Below are positions 22,699 to 31,510 of a stretch of 64,000 bases of DNA, in pieces. How positions within the stretch are numbered: the stretch's first letter is position 1; the number at the start of each line of letters is the position of its first letter. Made by a program: the position numbers and the translations under genes. This DNA is from Duganella sp. Root336D2 (GTDB taxonomy: Bacteria; Pseudomonadota; Gammaproteobacteria; Burkholderiales; Burkholderiaceae_D), in contig NZ_LMDB01000033.1 of the NCBI RefSeq assembly GCF_001425005.1, positions 63,238 to 127,237 on the forward strand. The letters are read 5' to 3'. The notes below the pieces were generated by a model. That model ran no database searches. It was not told where the DNA came from and saw only the letters and a program-made list of their open reading frames with translations.

Positions 22699-23970
22699 AT
22701 GCAAAAGAAGCGCCCCCTTACCCTCTACATCCTGTTCGCGATGCTGCTTGGCATCGCGGTCGGCTACGCTTGTCACACGGTATTCCCTGACAAGAAACTC
22801 ACGGCCGACATTTCGGCCCACATCTCGCTGGTCACCGACATCTTCCTGCGCCTGATCAAGATGATCATTGCGCTGCTGGTGTTCTCCACCCTGACCGTCG
22901 GCATCGCCAACCTGAGCGACGGCAAGGCCGCCGGCCGTATTGGCGCCAAGGCTTTCGCCTGGTTTATCGTCGCCTCGCTGGTCTCGCTGGCACTGGGCAT
23001 GCTGCTGTCGAACCTGATGCAGCTCGGCACCAACCTGGGCCTGCCGCTGCCCGCCATCGACGCCAGTACCGGCCTGAAAACCTCGGCCTTCACGCTGAAG
23101 GACTTCATCAGCCACGTGGTGCCGAAGTCGCCGATCGAGGCCATGGCCAATAACGAGATCCTGCAGGTGCTGGTGTTCTCGATCTTCTTCGGCTCCGCAT
23201 TGGGCGCGCTGGGCGAATCCGGCAAGCGCTTGCTGGACGTGGTCGACGAGCTGGCGCAAGTGATGCTGCGCATTACCGGCACCATCATGGGCATGGCGCC
23301 CCTGGCGGTGTTTGCCGCCATGGCTTCCGTGGTCACCACCAATGGCCTCGGCATCCTGGCCACCTTCGCCAAGTTCATGGGCGGCTTCTACCTTGGGCTG
23401 TTCTGCCTGTGGGTGTTGCTGATCGGTGCCGGTTTCGCGGTCCTGGGCCCGCGTGTGCTGCGCCTGGTGGGACTGATCCGCGAACCGTTCCTGCTGGCCT
23501 TCTCCACCGCCAGCTCGGAAGCTGCCTATCCAAAACTGCTGGTCGCACTGGACAAGTTCGGCGTGCAGCGCCGCATCTCCAGCTTCGTACTGCCAATGGG
23601 CTATTCCTTCAACCTGGACGGCTCGATGATGTATTGCACCTTTGCCGTGCTGTTCATCGCCCAGGCCTACGGCATCGACCTGTCGCTTGGCACCCAGGTC
23701 ACCATGCTGCTGCTGTTGATGCTGACCTCCAAAGGCATGGCCGGCGTGCCGCGCGCGTCGCTGGTGGTGATCGCCGCCACCCTGACCCAGTTCCACATCC
23801 CCGAAGCCGGCCTGCTGTTGCTGATGGGCGTGGACCAGTTCCTCGACATGGGCCGCTCGGCCACCAACGCAGTCGGCAATGCCATCGCCACCGCCGTCGT
23901 GGCGAAGTGGGAAGGCGCGCTTGGCGAAGAAGCGCAAGCGGATGAGCACAGCTACATCCGCGCCGCATAA
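22699..23970 (+). CDS. Dicarboxylate/amino acid:cation symporter (DctA/GltP family)
   Basis: The 423-residue transporter has the family fold of eight helices with re-entrant loops. The first hairpin tip reads FSTASSEAAYPKLL (the serine-rich motif), helix 7 has YSFNLDGSMMYCTFAVLFIAQA, and the second hairpin TSKGMAGVPRAS is followed by DQFLDMGRSATNAVGNAIATAVV. It imports a C4-dicarboxylate or acidic amino acid with H+ or Na+. ATG 22699 has GGAGA upstream. The neighbouring dctBD genes and sigma-54 promoter favour a dicarboxylate, though some residues differ from classic DctA and the substrate is not certain. Confidence 0.92.
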   Translation: MQKKRPLTLYILFAMLLGIAVGYACHTVFPDKKLTADISAHISLVTDIFLRLIKMIIALLVFSTLTVGIANLSDGKAAGRIGAKAFAWFIVASLVSLALGMLLSNLMQLGTNLGLPLPAIDASTGLKTSAFTLKDFISHVVPKSPIEAMANNEILQVLVFSIFFGSALGALGESGKRLLDVVDELAQVMLRITGTIMGMAPLAVFAAMASVVTTNGLGILATFAKFMGGFYLGLFCLWVLLIGAGFAVLGPRVLRLVGLIREPFLLAFSTASSEAAYPKLLVALDKFGVQRRISSFVLPMGYSFNLDGSMMYCTFAVLFIAQAYGIDLSLGTQVTMLLLLMLTSKGMAGVPRASLVVIAATLTQFHIPEAGLLLLMGVDQFLDMGRSATNAVGNAIATAVVAKWEGALGEEAQADEHSYIRAA

Positions 23971-23996
23971 CAACAACGACCTCAGGAGAAACCTCA

Positions 23997-25091
23997 ATGA
24001 AATACACTGCCACCACCTTGCTGGCCCTGGCCTGCTGCAGCGCGCACGCGCAATCTTCGGTAAAAATCTATGGCGTAGCCGATGCGGGCATCGTACTCGA
24101 ACGCGGCGCCCCCGGCGGCGGCACCACCAATGTGAGCAGCGGCATCGCATCCGGCTCGCGCATTGGCTTCAAGGGCACGGAAGAGCTGGGCAACGGCCTG
24201 TCGGCCGGTTTCGTCGTCGAGAGCGGCTTCGCGATGGACACCGGCGCTTCCGGCCAGGGCGGCCTGACCTTCGGCCGCCAGTCCTTTGTCTCGTTTGGCA
24301 GCCCGCTGGGCTCCATCAGCGCCGGCCGCCAGTACTCGCCTTACTACAAGGCCCTGCGCGACATCGCCGATCCTTTCTCCGACGGCCTGGCGGGTCAGGC
24401 TCCCAACCTGATGGTCCCTAACCGGCGCATGGACAATTCGCTGTACTACGCTTCGCCGAAACTGGCGGGCTTCTCGACCGACCTGGCTTACAGTGCGGGC
24501 GAAGTGGCAGGCGACAGTACCCGCAAACGCGCGCTGAGCGGCGCGATGAATTACGACCAAGGCCCATTGGCGCTGTCGGTATCCCACTTCCGCCGCGAGG
24601 ACGCCAGCGTCGGCCTGCACGCGCACAACACCCTGCTGGCGGCGCGCTACAAGCTGGGCGACTACCAGCTGCATGCCGGCTACGCCTTCAACCGCGGCAT
24701 GGGTACCGTCGGCGGCGGCGGCAGCAGCACGCTGGGCAACGGCGCGACCAGCAACGGCGGCACCGTGACCAGTGCGACCAGCGTCATCACCAGCGGCACG
24801 GTCGGCGTGCCGGGTGCCTCCAGCCGCGACGTGGTGCTGGGCCTGTGCGCCACCTTCGGACCGCACAGCTTCGCCGGCTCGGTAGTGCAGCACATGGATC
24901 GCAGCGCGGCGAACCAGGATGCGCGCCAGTATGGCATCGCTTACCTGTACTCCCTGTCCAAGCGCACCGACCTGTACGCCGCTTATGCCCGTATCAATGG
25001 CCGGAATGGGGCGCCTTTCACGGTCGGCAACGCGACCGACGACGGCAAGGGCAACCGCGCTTTCAACCTGGGGTTACGCCACCAACTGTAA
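23997..25091 (+). CDS. Gram-negative porin (betaproteobacterial trimeric type)
   Basis: The 364-residue outer-membrane protein has a signal peptide (MKYTATTLLALACCSAHAQ), a first strand SSVKIYGVADAGIVLE, then SRIGFKGTEELGNGLSAGFVVE and FGRQSFVSFGSPLGSISAGRQY, the standard start of Burkholderiales porins. It ends NLGLRHQL; the usual terminal Phe is replaced by Leu, which is unusual for BAM recognition. It starts 26 bp after the transporter stop with AGGAG upstream and probably lets the same substrate cross the outer membrane. Confidence 0.92.
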   Translation: MKYTATTLLALACCSAHAQSSVKIYGVADAGIVLERGAPGGGTTNVSSGIASGSRIGFKGTEELGNGLSAGFVVESGFAMDTGASGQGGLTFGRQSFVSFGSPLGSISAGRQYSPYYKALRDIADPFSDGLAGQAPNLMVPNRRMDNSLYYASPKLAGFSTDLAYSAGEVAGDSTRKRALSGAMNYDQGPLALSVSHFRREDASVGLHAHNTLLAARYKLGDYQLHAGYAFNRGMGTVGGGGSSTLGNGATSNGGTVTSATSVITSGTVGVPGASSRDVVLGLCATFGPHSFAGSVVQHMDRSAANQDARQYGIAYLYSLSKRTDLYAAYARINGRNGAPFTVGNATDDGKGNRAFNLGLRHQL

Positions 25092-25115
25092 CGAGGTTTG
25101 CTATAGTTGGCTGTT

Positions 25116-26957
25116 ATGCCAGTTCAGCCAGACAACACCGTAAGCTACCAGGCGCAGGCGCGCCCGACCCAACACGTCCGTACTTTGTGGGGGCTGGTGC
25201 TGCTGGCTGGCCTCGCCCTGCCCTACCTGGCTTACTGGTGGGCCGACAGCGCAACCACCGAGCGCCTGCGTAAAGCGGGCGCGCAAAGGCTGGAGGTCTA
25301 TGCCACCAGCCTGGAGAACCTGCTGGACAAGTACGACCTGGTGCCGCGCATGCTGGAGCTGGACAAGGACGTCGTGCGCCTGCTGGAAAATCCCGGCGAC
25401 GAAGATGCGCGCAACAGCGTAAATGAATACCTGGAAGGCTTGAACAAGAAGGCCGAGTCCAGCAACATCTACATCGTCAACCTGCAGGGCCGCACCCAGG
25501 CTGCCAGCAACTGGCGCCAGAAGGACAGCTTCATCGGCGACGACGTCAACTTCCGGCCGTATATCCGCAATGCGCTGCGCGGCCGCCCCGGCGGTTTCTA
25601 TGGAGTCGGGACTACCAGCCTGGAACCGGGATACTTCTATGCGCACGGCATTTACAAGGACGGCCGCATGCTGGGCGTGGCGGCAATCAAGGTCAGCATC
25701 GAGAACCAGCAGCGCAGCTGGACCCAGGGCAGCGACAAGGTGGCGCTGGTGGATCCCAATGGCGTGATCTTCCTCAGTTCGGATCCGGAATGGAAATTCA
25801 AGGCCCTGAAACCGCTCTCGCCCAGCGTGCGCGCGGAACTGGAGCAGACCCGCCAATACTTCGCGCAGGAATTGCCCGCGCTGACACTGAAGTACGATGA
25901 AGCACTGGCCAACGGCAACCGCCTGCTGGTAATCCGCGACAGTAATGCCGCCGGTGCTGCGACCACGCCGCTGATGCTGGCACAGACCCGCTCGCTGACG
26001 CCGCGCGACTGGACTTTCATTTACCTGTCCGACCTGAACGCGGCGCGCGGCAATGCCAGCGTTGCCTTCCTGTTTGCACTGCTGGCGTATGGCTTCCTGG
26101 TGCTGCTGTTCCTGTACTGGCGCCAGCGCTTGCGCGCCAAGGAGGAGCTGGAGCGCATGGTCGACGAGCGCACCGCCAGCCTGGCGCGCATGACGCAGGA
26201 TCTGAGCAAGGAAGTCGAAGTGCGGCGCCAGGCCGAGCAGCAATTGCAGATCACGCAAAATGAGCTGTTCCAGGCGGGCAAACTGGCCGTGCTGGGACAG
26301 ATGTCAGCCAGCATCACGCACGAATTGAACCAGCCGCTGACGGCGCTGCGTACCATGTCCGACAACGCCGTCCTGCTGTTCGAGCGCGGCCGCATGGACG
26401 ATGTGCGCAACAACCTGAAGACCATTTCGCAGGTGGTGGCGCGCATGGGTACCATCACCGGCAAGCTGAAGAGCTTCGCCCGCAAGTCGAATGCGGAGCT
26501 GGGGCCGGTGTCGATCCACACCTCGATCTCGAACGCCCTGGTGCTGGTGGAGCGCCGCATCCAGCTTGACAAGGTAACCTTCCAGTTGCGCATCGACCAG
26601 GCCGATACTTACGCACTGTGCGACAGCAACCGCCTGGAGCAGGTGCTGCTCAACCTGATGACCAATGCGCTCGACTCGATGGCCGGTAGCGCCGTGCGCG
26701 AACTGGTGCTGGAAGTAAGCAGCCAGCCAGGCCGCGTTCTGATCCGCGTGGCCGACAGCGGCCCCGGCCTCAGTGACGAAGCGCGCGAGCGGCTGTTCGA
26801 GCCCTTCTATACCTCCAAGCCGCAAGGCGAAGGCCTTGGACTGGGGCTGGCAATTTCAGAACAGATCATCCGCGATTTCGGCGGAAGCTTAAGAGCGGAA
26901 CAGGCCAGTGCCGGCGCCTGCTTCGCGATCGAATTAAAATCGGCGCAGGAGACATGA
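25116..26957 (+). CDS. dctB: DctB-like C4-dicarboxylate sensor histidine kinase
   Basis: The 613-residue kinase has a first membrane helix (about 28-47), a periplasmic double-PAS sensor (about 50-300, with RPYIRNALRGRPGGFYGVGTTS and GYFYAHGIYKDG as in DctB), a second helix (about 310-333) and a coiled coil. The catalytic core has the H-box ITHELNQPLTALRTM, N-box LMTNALDSM and G-boxes ADSGPGL and GEGLGLGLAIS. It would sense dicarboxylates and phosphorylate DctD. ATG 25116 lies 24 bp after the porin stop; the stop overlaps dctD by 4 bp. Confidence 0.92.
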   Translation: MPVQPDNTVSYQAQARPTQHVRTLWGLVLLAGLALPYLAYWWADSATTERLRKAGAQRLEVYATSLENLLDKYDLVPRMLELDKDVVRLLENPGDEDARNSVNEYLEGLNKKAESSNIYIVNLQGRTQAASNWRQKDSFIGDDVNFRPYIRNALRGRPGGFYGVGTTSLEPGYFYAHGIYKDGRMLGVAAIKVSIENQQRSWTQGSDKVALVDPNGVIFLSSDPEWKFKALKPLSPSVRAELEQTRQYFAQELPALTLKYDEALANGNRLLVIRDSNAAGAATTPLMLAQTRSLTPRDWTFIYLSDLNAARGNASVAFLFALLAYGFLVLLFLYWRQRLRAKEELERMVDERTASLARMTQDLSKEVEVRRQAEQQLQITQNELFQAGKLAVLGQMSASITHELNQPLTALRTMSDNAVLLFERGRMDDVRNNLKTISQVVARMGTITGKLKSFARKSNAELGPVSIHTSISNALVLVERRIQLDKVTFQLRIDQADTYALCDSNRLEQVLLNLMTNALDSMAGSAVRELVLEVSSQPGRVLIRVADSGPGLSDEARERLFEPFYTSKPQGEGLGLGLAISEQIIRDFGGSLRAEQASAGACFAIELKSAQET

Positions 26958-28279
26958 TGGACAATATACAAGTGCTGCTGGTCGAAGACGACCCGACCGT
27001 GCGCGCCGGCAGTGCGCAGGCGCTGGAGCTGGCCGATTTCACCGTTAGCAGCTATGAAAGTGCCGAGCCGGTCACCAGGCTGCTGCAGCCGAACAGCGCG
27101 GTGGTACTGGTGAGCGACGTGCGCCTGCCCGGCATGAGCGGCCTGGAATTGCTGGAAACGGCACGCGCCATCGATCCCGAACTGCCGGTGATCCTGGTGA
27201 CCGGCCACGGCGATATTTCGATGGCGGTGCAGGCGATGCACGACGGTGCCTACGATTTCCTGGAAAAGCCCTACTCCTCTGAGCAGTTGGCCGACGTGGT
27301 ACGGCGCGCCGCCGACAAGCGCCGCCTGCAACTGGAAGTGCGGACCCTGCGCCAGAAGCTGGAGCATAGCGAAGGTATCGAAGCCTGCATGCTGGGCAAT
27401 ACGCCCGCCATCCGGGCCTTGCGCCAGGTGATCCTGGACGTGGCCGGGCAGCCGGCCGACGTGCTGATCTACGGCGAAACCGGTACCGGCAAAGAACTGG
27501 TGGCACGCTGCCTGCACCAGTTCAGCGGGCGCGGCAAACACCACTACGTGCCGGTCAATTGCGGCGCCATTCCGGAATCCATTTTCGAGAGCGAACTGTT
27601 CGGCCACGAGCAAGGCGCCTTCACCGGCGCGACCAAGCGCCAGGTCGGCAAGATCGAACACGCCGACCAGGGCACGCTGTTCCTGGATGAGATCGAAAGC
27701 CTGCCGCTGGCCATGCAGGTCAAGCTGTTGCGTGTGCTGCAGGAGCGCTCGGTCCAGCGCCTGGGCTCGAACGCCCCGGTGCCGCTGGACATTCGCGTGA
27801 TTGCCGCTTCCAAGGAAGACCTGAAGGAATTTTCCGACCAGGGCAAGTTCCGCAGCGACCTGTATTACCGCCTGAACCTGATCGTGCTGCACATTCCGCC
27901 GCTGCGCGAGCGCCGCGAAGATATCCCGCTGCTGTTCGAGCATTTCATGATGGATGCCGCAGCGCGCTACAAGCGCCCCTGCCCGGTGGTGCCGGCGGCG
28001 CAGATGCAGCAGTTGATGGCGCAGGACTGGCCCGGCAATGTGCGCGAGTTGCGCAATGCGGCCGACCGCTTTGTGCTCGGCCTGTCGTCCTCAGCGGAAA
28101 GTACGGCGCCGGCGTCGCTGGCAGACCAGGTCGGCGCTTTCGAACGCATGCTGATCGAGCAGGCGCTGCGCGCGGCCGGCGGCAACGTCGCCACTGCCTG
28201 TACCGCGCTGAGCCTGCCGAAGCAGACCTTGTACCACAAGATGCAGAAGTACGGCCTGGCGGCCGACGACTACCGCTGA
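26954..28279 (+). CDS. dctD: DctD-like sigma-54-dependent response regulator
   Basis: The 441-residue protein has a receiver domain (VEDDPTV; phosphoacceptor Asp55 in SDVRLPG), an AAA+ domain with Walker A GETGTGKE, the sigma-54-contacting loop GAFTGATKRQ, Walker B LFLDEIE and the R-finger region YYRLNL, and a C-terminal Fis-type HTH ending LSLPKQTLYHKMQKYGL. All residues needed for RpoN activation are present. It overlaps dctB as ATGA and should activate the RpoN promoter at 22631. Confidence 0.94.
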   Translation: MMDNIQVLLVEDDPTVRAGSAQALELADFTVSSYESAEPVTRLLQPNSAVVLVSDVRLPGMSGLELLETARAIDPELPVILVTGHGDISMAVQAMHDGAYDFLEKPYSSEQLADVVRRAADKRRLQLEVRTLRQKLEHSEGIEACMLGNTPAIRALRQVILDVAGQPADVLIYGETGTGKELVARCLHQFSGRGKHHYVPVNCGAIPESIFESELFGHEQGAFTGATKRQVGKIEHADQGTLFLDEIESLPLAMQVKLLRVLQERSVQRLGSNAPVPLDIRVIAASKEDLKEFSDQGKFRSDLYYRLNLIVLHIPPLRERREDIPLLFEHFMMDAAARYKRPCPVVPAAQMQQLMAQDWPGNVRELRNAADRFVLGLSSSAESTAPASLADQVGAFERMLIEQALRAAGGNVATACTALSLPKQTLYHKMQKYGLAADDYR

Positions 28280-28280
28280 C

Positions 28281-28802
28281 TTACTTGACGTCCATCAGTT
28301 CGACGTCGAAGATCAGCGCCGAGTTGGCAGGAATGTTCGGCATGGAGCGCGAGCCGTAAGCCAGTTCCGACGGAATGATCAGGGTGCGCTTGCCACCCAC
28401 CTTCATGCCGACGATGCCCTGGTCCCAGCCTTTGATCACTTTGCCGGTGCCCAGCTTGAAGTCCAGCGGTTCGCCGCGGGGGATCGAGCTGTCGAACTGG
28501 CGGCCGCGCTGGTTCTTGGCCAGTGGGCGGTACAGCCAGCCGGTGTAGTGCATGAAGACGGTATTACCCACATTGGCTTCTGCGCCTTTGCCGATCTTGT
28601 GGTCGGTAATGATCAGTTGCTCGGCGGCTGGACCAGGCTGGGCCGAGCCCGGCACGACCGGGGCTGGCTGGGCCGACGCTGCAGCTTCAGCTTGCGCCGC
28701 TGGAGCGGCTGGCTGCACCTGGGCAGGTTCTTGGGTAGGCTGCTGTGCCTGCGCCAGGCTGGCGGCGCACAGGAATGCGAACAGGATCGAAGTGCGTTTC
28801 AT
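28281..28802 (-). CDS. Periplasmic FKBP-type peptidyl-prolyl isomerase
   Basis: The 173-residue protein has a signal peptide (MKRTSILFAFLCAASLAQAQ), a Pro/Ala/Gln-rich linker to about residue 60 and a single FKBP domain with VFMHYTGWLY, GRQFDSSIPRGEPLDFKLG, VIKGWDQGIVGMKVGGKRTLIIP, LAYGSR and ALIFDVELMDV. Isomerase-site residues (Y, F, D, V-I, W, Y) are kept. It would assist folding in the periplasm. It ends 1 bp from the convergent dctD stop. Confidence 0.95.
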   Translation of the reverse strand: MKRTSILFAFLCAASLAQAQQPTQEPAQVQPAAPAAQAEAAASAQPAPVVPGSAQPGPAAEQLIITDHKIGKGAEANVGNTVFMHYTGWLYRPLAKNQRGRQFDSSIPRGEPLDFKLGTGKVIKGWDQGIVGMKVGGKRTLIIPSELAYGSRSMPNIPANSALIFDVELMDVK

Positions 28803-28835
28803 GTATATTCGTTAAGTGGTTTTAAAGCGGCTGCC

Positions 28836-29369
28836 ATGATAACAAAACAAGCTGGGCACAAACTGTTTTTTGCGCTCTGGCCGGACGACGCGGTTCGCCA
28901 GGCCCTGGTGCGGCTGCAAACACCAGTGCGCGGGCGGCTGATCCCGCCGGAGAAACTGCATCTTACGATGGCGTTTCTCGGGCAACAACCGGCCGAGGCC
29001 TTGCCCGTTTTGCTCGGTATCCTGCATGCAACGCATGTCCCGCCCTTGCAGTTGACGCTGGATTGTTATGGCTACTTCAAGCGGCCGCATATTGCGTGGG
29101 CGGGGATGGGCACGGCGCCCGGAGGCCTGCTGGCGGCGCAGGCGGAACTGATGTCGCGGCTCGCGGCGGCGGGCTTCAGCGCTGCAACGCATGGGGAATT
29201 CAAGCCGCATGTCACGCTGGCGCGAGAGGCGAAGGAAGCGCCAGCCGAGTTCGGCGCGGTGCCGGTAGTGTGGGACGTGGAAGGATTGGCGCTGGTTGAG
29301 TCGATGCCGGATGGGCGTTACTTGCCGGTCACTAAAACCGGTAAACCAGTGTCAGACACAAGTGTCTGA
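28836..29369 (+). CDS. thpR: RNA 2',3'-cyclic phosphodiesterase
   Basis: The protein has 177 residues with the two HxTx motifs of the 2H phosphoesterase superfamily: HLTM (His42, Thr44) and HVTL (His125, Thr127), plus N-terminal KLFFALWPDD. It hydrolyses 2',3'-cyclic phosphate ends of RNA. The last codons (KPVSDTSV and stop) lie inside a 28-bp palindrome (29347-29374), which suggests the original C-terminus was replaced when the repeat arrived; the catalytic core is intact. ATG 28836 gives the family's N-terminus. Confidence 0.9.
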   Translation: MITKQAGHKLFFALWPDDAVRQALVRLQTPVRGRLIPPEKLHLTMAFLGQQPAEALPVLLGILHATHVPPLQLTLDCYGYFKRPHIAWAGMGTAPGGLLAAQAELMSRLAAAGFSAATHGEFKPHVTLAREAKEAPAEFGAVPVVWDVEGLALVESMPDGRYLPVTKTGKPVSDTSV

Positions 29370-29374
29370 CACTG
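29347..29374. repeat. Perfect 28-bp palindrome with 2-nt spacer (REP-like)
   Basis: CAGTGTCAGACAC (29347-29359) is followed by AA and its exact reverse complement GTGTCTGACACTG (29362-29374). A further ACTGACAC and CAAGTGTCAGG follow within 30 bp. It spans the thpR stop codon and lies between convergent genes, where it may also serve as a bidirectional terminator. Confidence 0.8.
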
Positions 29375-29398
29375 ACACGTGGCCGCCGCAGGCAAGTG

Positions 29399-30232
29399 TC
29401 AGGCGGTTTCAGCCTGCTCAGCCAGCTTCCGCAGCAAATGTCCCGCCGCCACCATCCCAAACGTCGCAGTCACCACCATCGCCGATCCAAACCCCGCGCA
29501 ATTAATACCCGTCAGCCCCGGCTTCGCCGCCTTCTCATCGCCATCAACGGTGCACACCTCCCCCGTCTCCGGAAACTTCAAAGGCTCCATCGAAAACACC
29601 GCATCCACCCCCAACTTGTTCTTCGAATTGGGCGGATAGTTGTACTGGCTGCGCAAACGCCGCCGCACCTTCTTCAGCAACGGCTCCTGCTCAGTCTTCG
29701 ACAGATCGCGCACCTCGATACGCGTCGGATCAGTCTGCCCACCCGCACTGCCGATCACGATCAGCGGAATCTGCTTGCTGCGGCAATAGTGGATCAAGGC
29801 CGTCTTCGATTGCGCCGAATCGATCGCATCCACCACATAGTCGAAGTGATGCGCGCCCACCATTTCATCCAGGTTGTCCGGCGTAATGAAATCCTCCACC
29901 TGCACTACTTCGCAGAAAGGATTGATCTGGGCAATGCGCTCGGCCAGTGCCGTAATCTTCGCCATGCCGACAGTACCGGACAGCGCCTGGATCTGGCGAT
30001 TGATATTCGACTCGGCCACGTTATCGAGGTCGATCAAGGTCAGCTTGCCAATTGCCGAGCGCGCCAGCGCCTCCACAATCCACGAACCGACACCGCCCAC
30101 GCCAATCACGCAGACATGTGCCCCACGGAAACGTGCGAGGGCTTTTTCGCCGTATAGGCGGGCAATGCCGCCAAAACGGCGGTCAAAATCGATATCTTCC
30201 AGAACTGGATCAACAATTTGCGAGGAATTCAT
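29399..30232 (-). CDS. tcdA: tRNA threonylcarbamoyladenosine dehydratase (ct6A synthase)
   Basis: TcdA (CsdL) uses ATP to cyclise t6A37 of tRNA. The 277-residue protein has an E1-like/ThiF fold: RFGGIARLYGE, the nucleotide-binding GVGGVGSWIVEALARS (about 44-59), LIDLDNVAESNINRQ, the adenylation region and YVVDAIDSAQSK. The C-terminal VCTVDGDEKAAKPGLTGINCAGFGS region is typical. It is divergent from the hemerythrin-PdxH gene, with about 63 bp between the starts. Confidence 0.93.
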   Translation of the reverse strand: MNSSQIVDPVLEDIDFDRRFGGIARLYGEKALARFRGAHVCVIGVGGVGSWIVEALARSAIGKLTLIDLDNVAESNINRQIQALSGTVGMAKITALAERIAQINPFCEVVQVEDFITPDNLDEMVGAHHFDYVVDAIDSAQSKTALIHYCRSKQIPLIVIGSAGGQTDPTRIEVRDLSKTEQEPLLKKVRRRLRSQYNYPPNSKNKLGVDAVFSMEPLKFPETGEVCTVDGDEKAAKPGLTGINCAGFGSAMVVTATFGMVAAGHLLRKLAEQAETA

Positions 30233-30256
30233 CCCGTCATTTTACCGGACCCGGGC

Positions 30257-30262
30257 TACAAT
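30257..30262 (+). promoter_or_regulatory. Candidate -10 box of the hemerythrin-PdxH gene
   Basis: TACAAT in the context GGCTACAATG lies 33 bp before the ATG. The -35 region (CGTCAT, 30235-30240, spacing 16) is weak. Confidence 0.4.
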
Positions 30263-30295
30263 GTTTTCTCTTGCCAAGTACACCAGACCCGCACC

Positions 30296-31480
30296 ATGAG
30301 TAATTCCTTGATCGATACCGCTCCCAGCTATGACCAGCCGATCGCCGTCCTGAAGCACTGCCACGACAAGATCCGCAAGCAATTGCAAACCTTGCAAAAC
30401 CTCTTGAGCCACCTGCCCCAGCACGGCGCCGACGCCGCGGCCCAGCAGGCAGCGCAGGCCGTGCAAAAGTACTTCAACAAGGCCGCCCACCTGCATCACG
30501 CCGACGAGGAAAACGACCTGTTCCCCCTGCTGACCGCAGCGGCGCAAGGTGACGATTCGACCCTGCTGGCCAAGCTCGGCCCGCAGATCCTCGCACAGCA
30601 CAAGCAGATGGATCTCGACTGGGATATACTCAATTCGCAACTTGATAAGATTGCCAACGGTTCCAGCGCGGCCTTGAATGCCGCCGATGTAGAGCGCTTC
30701 GTGCAAGCCTATACCTCGCATATGGAAACCGAAGAGGCGCACATCGCGCCCATGGCCAAACGGATACTCAGTCCCGCCCAGATGTCGATCCTGGGTGAAG
30801 CCATGCAGCAGCGCCGCGGCATCCTGCCGGCGGCCCTCGCCGGCGGAATCGCCCTGGCGGACCTGCGCATGGATTATGGCCGTGCCAGCCTGTCGGAAAC
30901 CGACACCCTGGCCGACCCGATTGCGCAGTTTGCCAAGTGGTTCAATGAAGCCATGAAGGCGCAGGTGAACGAGCCCAACGCGATGAGCGTGGCCACGGTC
31001 GGCAGTAATGGCCGCCCGAGTTCGCGCATCGTGCTGATCAAGCAGTACGACGAGCGCGGCTTCACCTGGTACACCAACTACCAGAGCCAGAAAGGCCGGC
31101 AACTTGCGGAGAATGCGCACGCGGCAATCCTGTTCTTCTGGCCCGAACTCGAGCGCCAGGTAAGGATCGAGGGCCGCGTCGAGAAAACCTCTGCCGAAGA
31201 GAGCGACAAGTATTTCTACAGCCGCCCGGTGAAGAGCCAGTTGGCGGCCATCGCTTCGCAGCAAAGCCGGCCGATCGGCAGCCGCGAAGCAATGGAAGAG
31301 AGTTATGCCGCTGTGGAGGCGGCCAGCGGCGCGCAGCCGCAACGGCCCGAGCACTGGGGCGGTTATCGCCTGGTGCCGGACCGCGTAGAGTTCTGGCAAG
31401 GGCGCGCCTCGCGTTTCCACGACAGGATAGTCTATGACTTGCAGGACGGTAGCTGGCATAAGGAACGCATCCAGCCCTGA
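30296..31480 (+). CDS. pdxH: Hemerythrin (HHE)-domain/pyridoxamine 5'-phosphate oxidase fusion
   Basis: One uninterrupted 394-residue frame joins two domains. Residues about 12-172 form an HHE four-helix domain: LKHCHDKI (His21/His23), HLHHADEENDLFP (His65-68, Glu71/72), AQHKQMD (His102) and YTSHMETEEAHIAPMA (His142, Glu146/147), spaced as di-iron ligands. Residues about 184-394 are a full-length PdxH: ADLRMDYGRASLSE, RIVLIKQYDERGFTWYTNYQSQKG (FMN site), KYFYSRP, WGGYRLVPDRVEFWQGR, FHDRIVY and terminal RIQP. PdxH makes pyridoxal phosphate with O2. No internal start that would yield PdxH alone has a ribosome site. A di-iron domain tied to an O2-using flavoenzyme is unusual. Confidence 0.92.
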   Translation: MSNSLIDTAPSYDQPIAVLKHCHDKIRKQLQTLQNLLSHLPQHGADAAAQQAAQAVQKYFNKAAHLHHADEENDLFPLLTAAAQGDDSTLLAKLGPQILAQHKQMDLDWDILNSQLDKIANGSSAALNAADVERFVQAYTSHMETEEAHIAPMAKRILSPAQMSILGEAMQQRRGILPAALAGGIALADLRMDYGRASLSETDTLADPIAQFAKWFNEAMKAQVNEPNAMSVATVGSNGRPSSRIVLIKQYDERGFTWYTNYQSQKGRQLAENAHAAILFFWPELERQVRIEGRVEKTSAEESDKYFYSRPVKSQLAAIASQQSRPIGSREAMEESYAAVEAASGAQPQRPEHWGGYRLVPDRVEFWQGRASRFHDRIVYDLQDGSWHKERIQP

Positions 31481-31510
31481 CCCGTCCTCACTCAGGGAAG
31501 GGGCAGGCGC

